NCBI GenBank assembly: GCA_905210415.1
Contig: CAJLWM010000030.1
Coordinates: 1 to 25,932 of the forward strand
From: an uncultured Prevotellaceae bacterium
Lineage (GTDB): Bacteria; Bacteroidota; Bacteroidia; Bacteroidales; Muribaculaceae
Direction: 5' to 3'
Length of the DNA stretch: 25,932 nt
Shown: piece after piece, positions 14,498 to 21,576 of the stretch
Layout of the letters: each line of letters opens with the position of its first letter
How positions within the stretch are numbered: position 1 is the stretch's first letter
Position numbers and translations under genes: made by a program
The notes under the pieces: generated by a model
Told to the model about the DNA's origin: nothing
The model's input: only the letters and a program-made list of their open reading frames with translations
The model's database searches: none

Positions 14498-15067
14498 ATG
14501 ATCAATTCAGAAGAAATTGAAATTGTTGTGGCGAATTCCGACCACAAGCGCTATGTAGATGAAATACTTTTTACTATTACCGAGGCTGCAAAGGTGCGCG
14601 GAACAGGTATCGCAAAGCGTTCGCCTGAGTATGTGATACAGAAAATGTGTGAGCACAAGGCGGTGCTGGCATTGTATCATGGCAAATTTGCCGGTTTTAG
14701 CTACATTGAATGCTGGAGCAACAAGAAGTTTGTAGCAAATTCGGGTCTGATTGTCGCTCCCGAATTTAGGGGCTTAGGATTGGCTAAGCGCATCAAACAT
14801 CGCATTTTCGACTTGTCGCGCGAGATGTTTCCGGATGCAAAGATTTTCAGCCTTACTACTGGCGAAGCGGTGATGAAGATGAATAGCGAGTTGGGCTATC
14901 GTCCAGTCACATTCCCATCGTTGACCGATGATGAGGCTTTTTGGCGTGGTTGTGAAAACTGTGTCAACTATGATATATTGCAGCGCTATGGCGGTTCGAA
15001 ATGCCTATGCACGGGTATGCTTTACGACCCTGCAGAGCACACCAGCGAAGGTGGCAGCGAAAATTGA
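14498..15067 (+). CDS. GNAT acyltransferase of the arginine operon, candidate N-acylglutamate synthase
   Basis: This 189-residue protein has a GNAT fold signature, SGLIVAPEFRGLGLAKRI (82-99), whose RGLGLA acyl-CoA pyrophosphate-binding loop is well preserved. Several cysteines cluster near the C-terminus (CENC at about 152, CLC at about 169). It is not similar to classical ArgA (no amino-acid-kinase domain) and no argJ is visible, yet it sits between argR and argG, 43 bases before argG. In Bacteroides the equivalently placed gene has been proposed, from genetic data as I recall it, to form N-succinyl- or N-acetylglutamate. Bacteroides are known to use succinylated arginine intermediates. I infer the same first-step role here. 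The acyl donor cannot be read from sequence. Confidence 0.72.
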   Translation: MINSEEIEIVVANSDHKRYVDEILFTITEAAKVRGTGIAKRSPEYVIQKMCEHKAVLALYHGKFAGFSYIECWSNKKFVANSGLIVAPEFRGLGLAKRIKHRIFDLSREMFPDAKIFSLTTGEAVMKMNSELGYRPVTFPSLTDDEAFWRGCENCVNYDILQRYGGSKCLCTGMLYDPAEHTSEGGSEN

Positions 15068-15110
15068 GAAAAGAAACAAATAAACTCACTAATTATAATA
15101 AAGTATCGAA

Positions 15111-16310
15111 ATGGAAAAGAAGAAAGTAGTTGTGGCTTTTTCGGGAGGCCTTGACACATCATATACAGTGATGAAACTTGCCAATGATGGCTATGAAGTG
15201 TATGCGGCATGTGCCAACACTGGCGGATTTAGCGCCGAGCAGTTGAAAACCAACGAAGAAAATGCCTATAAATTGGGCGCGGTGAAGTATGTTACACTCG
15301 ACGTTACGCACGAGTATTATGAGAAGTCGCTTAAATATATGGTATATGGCAATGTGCTTCGCAACAATTGCTATCCTATCAGTGTGAGCAGCGAGCGTAT
15401 ATTTCAAGCAATTGCCATTGCACGCTATGCCAACGAAATAGGAGCGCACGCCATTGCGCACGGTTCTACAGGAGCAGGCAACGACCAGATTCGTTTCGAT
15501 ATGACATTCTTGGTGATGGCTCCTGGCGTGGAAATCATCACACTCACCCGCGATGGCAACCTTTCGCGCCAAGAGGAGATTGATTACCTCAACGAGCATG
15601 GCTTCTTTGCCGATTTCACCAAGTTGAAGTATTCATATAATGTGGGCATCTGGGGCACATCAATCTGCGGTGGTGAGATTCTCGACTCTACCCAAGGCTT
15701 GCCAGAATCGGCTTATTTGAAGCACCCTACAAAGCAAGAGCCTGAAACTTTGAAACTCGGCTTTGAAAAGGGCGAATTGGTGAGTGTCAACGGCAAGCAC
15801 TACGACGACAAGATTGCCGCAATACAAGCCGTGGAGGAAATAGGCGCCGCTTATGCCATCGGTCGTGATTGCCATGTGGGCGACACCATCATTGGCATCA
15901 AGGGTCGTGTGGGCTTTGAAGCCGCTGCGCCAATGCTTATTATCGGTGCGCACCGTTTCTTGGAGAAATACACACTCTCTAAGTGGCAACAATACTGGAA
16001 AGACCAGGTGAGCAACTGGTATGGTATGTTCTTGCACGAAAGTCAATATCTCGAACCAGTGATGCCAGACATCGAGGCTATGCTCACCAGTTCGCAACGC
16101 AATGTCACTGGCGAGGTGACACTTGAATTGCGTCCTTATTGCTTCCAAACAATGGGAGTGGATTCTCCAAACGACTTGGTGAAGAACCAGCTCGGCGAAT
16201 ATGGCGAAACAGCCAAGGCTTGGTCGTCGGAAGATGCCAAGGGCTTTATCAAGGTGAGCAGCACAGCATTGCGTGCTTATTATCTTGCGCATCCAGATGA
16301 GAAACGTTAA
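15111..16310 (+). CDS. argG: Argininosuccinate synthase
   Basis: The cytosolic enzyme condenses citrulline and aspartate with ATP to argininosuccinate. The 399-residue protein carries the N-type ATP pyrophosphatase loop AFSGGLDTS (9-17) and later family motifs: the STGAGNDQIRFD segment (about 119-130), and NVGIWGTSICGGEI (about 182-195). The length is typical. It lies third in the arginine cluster, 43 bases after the GNAT gene and 35 bases before argC, consistent with one transcript. All expected substrate-binding segments appear intact, and codon use matches its neighbours. Confidence 0.96.
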   Translation: MEKKKVVVAFSGGLDTSYTVMKLANDGYEVYAACANTGGFSAEQLKTNEENAYKLGAVKYVTLDVTHEYYEKSLKYMVYGNVLRNNCYPISVSSERIFQAIAIARYANEIGAHAIAHGSTGAGNDQIRFDMTFLVMAPGVEIITLTRDGNLSRQEEIDYLNEHGFFADFTKLKYSYNVGIWGTSICGGEILDSTQGLPESAYLKHPTKQEPETLKLGFEKGELVSVNGKHYDDKIAAIQAVEEIGAAYAIGRDCHVGDTIIGIKGRVGFEAAAPMLIIGAHRFLEKYTLSKWQQYWKDQVSNWYGMFLHESQYLEPVMPDIEAMLTSSQRNVTGEVTLELRPYCFQTMGVDSPNDLVKNQLGEYGETAKAWSSEDAKGFIKVSSTALRAYYLAHPDEKR

Positions 16311-16345
16311 TTGAAACCGACACGCAGATATTTAACTACGACGAA

Positions 16346-17314
16346 ATGATAAAAGTAGGAATACTTGGAGCCGCAGGATATACTGGTGGCGAATTGATAC
16401 GCGTGCTATTGCAGCACCCTGAGGCGGAAATTGTGTTTGCCAACTCGGAGAGCAATGCCGGCAATAAGATGTATGATGTGCACGAGGGATTGCTTGGCGA
16501 CACAGAGATGACATTCACAAGCGAGATGCCTTTTGACAAGGTCGATGTGGTGTTTTTCTGTTTCGGCCATGGCAAGAGCGAGGCATTCCTGAAGGAACAT
16601 ACGATTCCTGAGAATGTGAAGATTATCGACCTTGCACAAGACTTCCGCATAGCATCGCCAGAGCACGACTATGTCTACGGATTGCCCGAAACCCATCGCG
16701 AGGCGGTGAAGAATTGCAATCATTTGGCAAACCCTGGCTGCTTTGCCACCTGCATACAGTTGGCGCTTCTGCCAGCCTTCAAGGCTGGGATGATAAGCGG
16801 CGACATACATGTCAATGGCATTACTGGCAGCACAGGTGCTGGTCAGAAGCCGGGCGCTACCACACACTATTCGTGGCGCAACGACAATATATCGGTGTAT
16901 AAAACCTTCCGCCATCAGCATCTGCTTGAAATCAACCAGACTATTCAAGAGTTGCAGCCTGGCTATGATGGCAGAGTGCTCTTCATTCCGCAGCGCGGCT
17001 GCTTTGCGCGTGGCATCTATGTCACCGCTTATGCCAAGTGCGACGCTTCGATAGAAGAAGTGCAACAGGTGTATGCCGACTATTATGCCGATGCAGCCTT
17101 CACGCATTTCACCACAAAGAGCCCTGACATGAAGCAGGTGGTGAATACCAACAAGGCTGTGGTGTATGTAGAGAAATATGAAGATCAATTGCTGATGATA
17201 TCGTGCATCGACAACCTGCTCAAAGGCGCAGTGGGTCAAGCCGTGCAAAATATGAATCTGATGTTCGGCCTTGACGAGCGCTGTGGATTGATGCTTAAGG
17301 CATCGGCATTTTGA
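16346..17314 (+). CDS. argC: N-acyl-gamma-glutamyl-phosphate reductase
   Basis: It reduces N-acyl-glutamyl phosphate to the semialdehyde using NADPH (third step of ornithine synthesis). The 322-residue protein has the Rossmann motif GILGAAGYTGGEL (5-17), the catalytic cysteine C132 in ANPGCFATC, and a GSTGAGQKP segment after a conserved His region. Length is near the type-1 ArgC norm. It is followed 35 bases later by argD. If the operon uses succinylated intermediates, as in Bacteroides, the natural substrate would be the N-succinyl form. The sequence does not settle this. Confidence 0.95.
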   Translation: MIKVGILGAAGYTGGELIRVLLQHPEAEIVFANSESNAGNKMYDVHEGLLGDTEMTFTSEMPFDKVDVVFFCFGHGKSEAFLKEHTIPENVKIIDLAQDFRIASPEHDYVYGLPETHREAVKNCNHLANPGCFATCIQLALLPAFKAGMISGDIHVNGITGSTGAGQKPGATTHYSWRNDNISVYKTFRHQHLLEINQTIQELQPGYDGRVLFIPQRGCFARGIYVTAYAKCDASIEEVQQVYADYYADAAFTHFTTKSPDMKQVVNTNKAVVYVEKYEDQLLMISCIDNLLKGAVGQAVQNMNLMFGLDERCGLMLKASAF

Positions 17315-17349
17315 TAGATGGTTTAAAAAGAAGAAAAAACGAAGGAAAA

Positions 17350-18471
17350 ATGAAATTGTTTGATGTATATCCATTGTTCGACGTCGAGATAGTGAAAGGC
17401 GTTGGTTGCCACACCTACGACAGCAATGGAACAGAATATCTTGACCTTTATGGAGGTCATGCCGTGATTTCGGTGGGGCACTCACACCCACACTATGTAG
17501 AGGCATTGAAGCGCCAAGCCGAGAACCTGGTGTTTTATAGCAACTCGGTGATTAATGGTTTGCAGCAACGTCTTGCCGAGAAACTCGGTGCGGCATGCGG
17601 CTACGACGATTATCAGTTGTTTCTTATCAATTCAGGTGCCGAAGCCAATGAGAATGCGTTGAAGTTGGCGTCGTTCTACAATGGCAGAAAGCGCGTGGTG
17701 GCATTCAGCAAGGCATTCCACGGACGCACATCGCTGGCTGTGGAAGCAACATACAATCCTAAGATTGTGGCGCCAATCAACGACAACCACCATGTGACAT
17801 TTGTGCCACTCAACGATATAGAAGCCGTTCGCCGCGAGTTGGCAAGCGATGATGTGTGCGCGGTGATTATCGAGGGCATCCAGGGCGTTGGCGGTGTGCA
17901 GATACCAACCAACGAATTTCTGCAAGCCCTTCGCGAGGAGTGCGACAAGCATGGCACAGTGTTGATACTCGACGAGATTCAATCGGGCTACGGCCGCACA
18001 GGCAAATTCTTTGCGCATCAATATTCGGGCATCAAGCCAGATATGATCACTATGGCAAAGGGCATCGCCAATGGTTATCCTTTTGCGGGAGTGCTTATCA
18101 GCCCTAAGTTTAAGCCGGCTTACGGACAACTTGGCACCACATTCGGCGGTAATCACCTTGGTTGCGCTGCAGCGATAGCTGTGCTTGAAATTTTTGAGAA
18201 AGAGAATCTTGTGCAGAATGCCGCAGAGGTGGGCGAATATCTGATAGGAATGCTGAAGCAGATACCGCAAATCAAGGAAGTGCGAGGCCGTGGGCTGATG
18301 ATTGGTCTTGAATTTGAGGAGCCAGTAAAGGAGTTGCGCACACGATTGCTCAAAGAGCAGCACGTGTTCACCGGTGCTTCGGGCACAAATGTGCTCCGTT
18401 TGTTGCCACCTTTGTGCATCACAAAGGCCGATGCCGACGAGTTTGTCGCTCGCTTGAAGCGGGTGCTCTAA
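17350..18471 (+). CDS. argD: Acetylornithine (or succinylornithine) aminotransferase
   Basis: This class-III PLP aminotransferase, 373 residues from the ATG at 17350, transfers an amino group from glutamate to N-acylglutamate semialdehyde. Visible are GGHAVISVGHSHP (35-47), NSGAEANE for phosphate binding (94-101), FHGRT (123-127), the PLP-contacting DEIQSGYGRTGKFF (208-221) and the Schiff-base lysine K237 in MAKGIANG. I rejected an upstream in-frame TTG at 17311 because AAGGAAA directly precedes the ATG and the N-terminus MKLFDVYPLFDV fits the family. It is the last gene of the cluster, followed by a terminator. The proC gene that can follow in Bacteroides is absent. Confidence 0.95.
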   Translation: MKLFDVYPLFDVEIVKGVGCHTYDSNGTEYLDLYGGHAVISVGHSHPHYVEALKRQAENLVFYSNSVINGLQQRLAEKLGAACGYDDYQLFLINSGAEANENALKLASFYNGRKRVVAFSKAFHGRTSLAVEATYNPKIVAPINDNHHVTFVPLNDIEAVRRELASDDVCAVIIEGIQGVGGVQIPTNEFLQALREECDKHGTVLILDEIQSGYGRTGKFFAHQYSGIKPDMITMAKGIANGYPFAGVLISPKFKPAYGQLGTTFGGNHLGCAAAIAVLEIFEKENLVQNAAEVGEYLIGMLKQIPQIKEVRGRGLMIGLEFEEPVKELRTRLLKEQHVFTGASGTNVLRLLPPLCITKADADEFVARLKRVL

Positions 18472-18497
18472 TATAGACATTGAGAAAAAACATAAAT

Positions 18498-18540
18498 ATG
18501 GGTAGCCTCGAATCACCGCGGCTGCCCATTTTGTGTTATT
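18498..18540 (+). terminator. Terminator of the arginine cluster
   Basis: ATGGGTAGCC (18498-18507) pairs with GGCTGCCCAT (18520-18529) with one wobble pair and a 12-base loop. A T-rich run follows (TTTGTGTTATT), beginning 27 bases after argD. Confidence 0.8.
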
Positions 18541-18560
18541 GCGATTTTTCGTTATCTTTG
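18530..18560 (+). promoter_or_regulatory. ssb promoter
   Basis: TTTG (18530-18533), 19 bases, then TATCTTTG (18553-18560) fits the Bacteroidetes promoter. The -33 element falls in the T-rich tail of the arginine terminator. An untranslated leader of about 75 bases follows. Confidence 0.68.
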
Positions 18561-18639
18561 GATAAGTAAAATCTCGCTATGGCGAGGTGATTAACGAAAA
18601 AAGAATATTTAATAGAACAACGAAACACAGTATAAAGCT

Positions 18640-18993
18640 ATGTCGGTAAATAAAGTGATACTTTTGGGGCGTGTGGGCAAAGACCCAGATATGCGCTATC
18701 CGCAACCAGGGCAGACTATGGCAACTTTCACGCTTGCCACCAACGAGCGCTTTCCCACGGGCAACGGCAATGAGACGACGGAGCGTGTGGAATGGCACAA
18801 TGTGGTGACTTGGGGACGCAATGCCGAGATTGTGGAGCGATATGTGCGGAAAGGCACACAAATGTATGTTGAGGGCAAGCTGCGCACTCGCCTTTGGGAA
18901 GACCGCAATCAGATAAAACGCTACGTCACTGAGGTGTATGCCGACATTATTGAGGTGCTTGGTCGTGGCGGTGGTGAGACAAATGCCAGATAA
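18640..18993 (+). CDS. ssb: Short single-stranded DNA-binding protein without acidic tail
   Basis: This 117-residue protein is a single OB fold: SVNKVILLGRVGKDPDMRY (2-20), ATFTLATNERF, EWHNVVTWGRNAEIVERYVRKG (51-72) and YVEGKLRTRLW (75-85) are all classic SSB segments. It coats single-stranded DNA in replication and repair. Normal bacterial SSBs end in a flexible linker and an acidic tip of the DDDIPF type that recruits partner proteins. Here the protein stops at GRGGGETNAR a few residues after the OB fold, so linker and tip are absent. It may be a paralogue acting beside a full-length SSB elsewhere. Stop and downstream sequence show no obvious frameshift that would restore a tail. Confidence 0.88.
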   Translation: MSVNKVILLGRVGKDPDMRYPQPGQTMATFTLATNERFPTGNGNETTERVEWHNVVTWGRNAEIVERYVRKGTQMYVEGKLRTRLWEDRNQIKRYVTEVYADIIEVLGRGGGETNAR

Positions 18994-19191
18994 TCCCGAG
19001 ATGAGCATTCTGTTACTCATTAAAAATCAATCAAAATCTGATCTTCTAAAACTCCGAAATCCTACCAAGCCCTAATGCCCGAAATGGGTTAAACAGCCTG
19101 CTCTCGGCTTGTAAATCCTCGTAGATTAAGTTTTTGGCGCTAAAAATGCATACTTTTGGCGAAATTGTGCAATAGTTCTATCTATTTGAGT

Positions 19192-19199
19192 TAACTTTG
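19192..19199 (+). promoter_or_regulatory. -7 box of the acyl-CoA synthetase gene
   Basis: TAACTTTG matches TAnnTTTG. It lies only 12 bases before the ATG at 19211 and 21 before the ATG at 19220, so the transcript would have a very short leader and the second ATG may be the true start. No -33 TTTG with good spacing. Confidence 0.55.
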
Positions 19200-19210
19200 C
19201 AAAATCTAAA

Positions 19211-20875
19211 ATGCAAAATATGGGAGAAAACATAATTAAGATCTACGAGAAATCGTTTAGGGAGAACGCAGAATTGCCTGCGCTCACCGATTATGGTGCA
19301 AACAACACTATGACCTATGCTGACTTTGCTACCAACATTGCAAAGATGCACGAGGTGTATCGCGCTTTGGGCATCAAGCAGGGCGACAAGATTGCCTTGA
19401 TTGGTAAGAACACCAGCAAGTGGGTGACAGTGATGATTTCTGCAATGACCTATGGCGCCACTATCGTGCCAATCTTGCAAGAATTTAACCCCTTCGACGT
19501 GCAGCACATTGTCAACCACTCGGAGGCTGTGATACTTTTCTGTACAAAGGCTATTTGGGATACTATTGAGTTTGACTCGCTGCGCAATATTCGTGCTGCC
19601 GTGTCGGTGGAAACTCTTGAAGTGTTTGCCCAAAAAGAAGGCGAAAACGTTGAGGATGTGTTTGCGAAGCGCGAGGCGCTTTTCGCAACTGCTTATCCTA
19701 ACGGTTATTCATTAGACGATATTCATTATGCCGATATTGCCGACGAGGACGTGGTGATTCTCAACTACACCTCTGGAACAACTGGCTATAGCAAGGGGGT
19801 GATGATCACTTGCGCCAACATTACCGGCAATGCCGAGTATGGTATCGCATCGAAGTTGCACTATCGTGGCACCACCTCGGTGTCGTTCTTGCCATTGGCG
19901 CACGCCTATGGTTGTGCATTCGACCTCTTGGTGCCATTGTGTGTGGGAACACACGTCACTCTGCTTGGTCGCATTCCTTCGCCAAAGATTTTGATTAAGG
20001 CTATGCAAGAAATTAAGCCACACTTGATAGTGTCGGTGCCATTGATTCTTGAGAAAGTATATCGCAAGCAGATTGTACCTTTGATCAACAAGAACATGAT
20101 GCGCTGGGCGCTCAATATTCCATACGTTGATAAGAAAATCTATGAGCAAATCCGCAAGAAGCTTGTTGATGCATTCGGCGGTGAGTTTGAGGAATTGATT
20201 ATCGGTGGTGCTCCACTCAATCCTGAGGTGGAAGACTTCTTGGTAAAGATTAAGTTCCCATTTACCGTTGGTTATGGTATGACCGAGTGCGCACCTCTCA
20301 TCAGCCACACTCCATGGCGTGAATTTGTGCCACATTCTTCGGGCCGTGTATTGCCAGGACTTATGGAATGCAAGATTCTTAGTGAAGACCCAGAAAACAT
20401 CCCAGGCGAAATATGCGTGAAGGGTAAGAATGTGATGAAGGGCTACTTCAAGAATGAGGAGGCTACCGACAAGGTGCTCTACGACGACGGTTGGCTGCAC
20501 ACCGGCGATATGGGTACACTCAATCCAGATGGCACATTGTTTATAAAGGGACGCTGCAAGACTATGCTCCTTGGCGCAAACGGTCAGAATATCTATCCAG
20601 AAGAAATTGAGGCAAAACTCAATAATATGGTGTATGTTACCGAGAGCCTTGTGGTGGAACGCAATGGTAAATTTGTGGCATTGGTATATCCTGACTATGA
20701 GGTTATGGACAACCTTGGCACTAAGCGTGAGCAATTGCCTGAGGTGATGGAGCAAATCCGCAAAGAGGTGAATAAGATTGTGGCTCCATACGAGCAAATC
20801 TCAAAAATCGAGATTACCCCATGCGAATTTGAGAAAACACCTAAGCGAAGCATCAAGCGATTCCTCTATAAATAA
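19211..20875 (+). CDS. Long-chain fatty-acid CoA ligase (AMP-forming)
   Basis: This 554-residue ANL-superfamily enzyme activates fatty acids with ATP and CoA at the cytoplasmic membrane. Motifs are the P-loop YTSGTTGYSKGV (186-197), GYGMTECAP (354-362), and WLHTGDMG (428-435) followed by the hinge region IKGRCKTMLLGANGQNIYPEEIE. The C-terminus EKTPKRSIKRFLYK lacks the usual GK[IV]xR arrangement for the A10 lysine. K545 or K549 may serve, and I believe this ending is common in Bacteroidales ligases. The gene is monocistronic with its own promoter. The start may be 19220 instead of 19211, nine bases downstream, given the close promoter. Chain-length preference cannot be inferred. Confidence 0.88.
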   Translation: MQNMGENIIKIYEKSFRENAELPALTDYGANNTMTYADFATNIAKMHEVYRALGIKQGDKIALIGKNTSKWVTVMISAMTYGATIVPILQEFNPFDVQHIVNHSEAVILFCTKAIWDTIEFDSLRNIRAAVSVETLEVFAQKEGENVEDVFAKREALFATAYPNGYSLDDIHYADIADEDVVILNYTSGTTGYSKGVMITCANITGNAEYGIASKLHYRGTTSVSFLPLAHAYGCAFDLLVPLCVGTHVTLLGRIPSPKILIKAMQEIKPHLIVSVPLILEKVYRKQIVPLINKNMMRWALNIPYVDKKIYEQIRKKLVDAFGGEFEELIIGGAPLNPEVEDFLVKIKFPFTVGYGMTECAPLISHTPWREFVPHSSGRVLPGLMECKILSEDPENIPGEICVKGKNVMKGYFKNEEATDKVLYDDGWLHTGDMGTLNPDGTLFIKGRCKTMLLGANGQNIYPEEIEAKLNNMVYVTESLVVERNGKFVALVYPDYEVMDNLGTKREQLPEVMEQIRKEVNKIVAPYEQISKIEITPCEFEKTPKRSIKRFLYK

Positions 20876-21178
20876 TGACTTTTTTTCAGGGTTGACAGAT
20901 TGGCAGAAAATGCCAAAAATACGATGGTTTAATCGGAGTCTGTTGAAATAACAATATTTAACAATTGGGTAAAAAGTCGAATTTTAAAATATAAAACCGC
21001 TGATTTATAGAGTTTTAGGGGTTAAAATTTTGGGAATTTGGCTTACTGGTTGAAGAAAATAAAAGCACTGAAATAAAAAATTATTTGCAAAAATGCTTGC
21101 GGATGAAAAATTTGTTATAAATTTGCATCGTTTTTGAAGCATAACAATATTGTTTTATTATTTTAATTTTTTAAGAAA
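20876..21178 (+). other. 303-base AT-rich gap with the lipoprotein promoter
   Basis: No gene is supported. A small hairpin (TTGGCA 20900-20905 with TGCCAA 20911-20916) follows a run of T just after the ligase gene but is not itself followed by T. The only other feature seen is the promoter at 21097-21125. Confidence 0.5.
21097..21125 (+). promoter_or_regulatory. Promoter of the small lipoprotein gene
   Basis: TTG (21097-21099), 18 bases, then TAAATTTG (21118-21125). The start codon is 53 bases beyond the -7 box, with an A/T-only stretch just before the ATG. Confidence 0.62.
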
Positions 21179-21361
21179 ATGAAAAAGTTAGTTTTATTAC
21201 TTGCTGTTGTATTCAGCGTATCATTGTTCTCTTGCGGTAACGCTGAAAAGGCTGAAACTGCTGACACTACTGCTACTGATTCTGCTGTAGTTGAAAACGT
21301 TGATTCTGCTGCAACTGACTCTGCTGCTGCTGACACTGTAGCTGCTGCTGAAGTTAAGTAA
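21179..21361 (+). CDS. 60-residue Ala/Asp/Thr-rich lipoprotein of unknown function
   Basis: The N-terminus KKLVLLLAVVFSVSLFSC is a type-II signal peptide with lipobox LFSC, so C19 would be lipidated. The mature part is only about 42 residues: low-complexity, acidic, almost free of aromatic and basic residues, and built from loose repeats of the type D-[ST]-A (for example TADTTATDSA and DSAATDSAAADT). It has no known domain. The gene has its own promoter and a strong terminator. It uses almost only GCT, ACT and GAA-type codons, a pattern seen in highly expressed Bacteroidales genes. It may be an abundant, natively unfolded surface or periplasmic lipoprotein. A structural role is guesswork. Confidence 0.8.
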   Translation: MKKLVLLLAVVFSVSLFSCGNAEKAETADTTATDSAVVENVDSAATDSAAADTVAAAEVK

Positions 21362-21391
21362 GTTTATACAACAGTAAACTAAAGAGTTTGG

Positions 21392-21425
21392 AGCTGTTTT
21401 CCTCGGAGAGGAGAGCAGCTTTTTT
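21392..21425 (+). terminator. Terminator of the lipoprotein gene
   Basis: A 13-pair stem runs from AGCTG (21392-21396) through CCTC (21401-21404), pairing with GAGG (21408-21411) and CAGCT (21416-21420), with two G-T pairs in the middle and a GGA loop. Six T follow from 21420. Confidence 0.85.
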
Positions 21426-21576
21426 GTTATATAAGGGCACAAGAGTTGTGTCCTGTGGGAAAAAAGTGTGAATAGAAGCCTCAAAATGATGAAAATATCA
21501 AGATAAGGTGTTATTTTTGTGAATAGTAACCCCAAAAAGCGTGGCGAAAGCCATAGAAAAATAATAAGGAAAATAT

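Noticed and set aside
16406..17506. 366-codon open frame on the minus strand opposite argC and argD
   Set aside because: Shadow frame spanning two real genes and their gap. No own start region or motifs.
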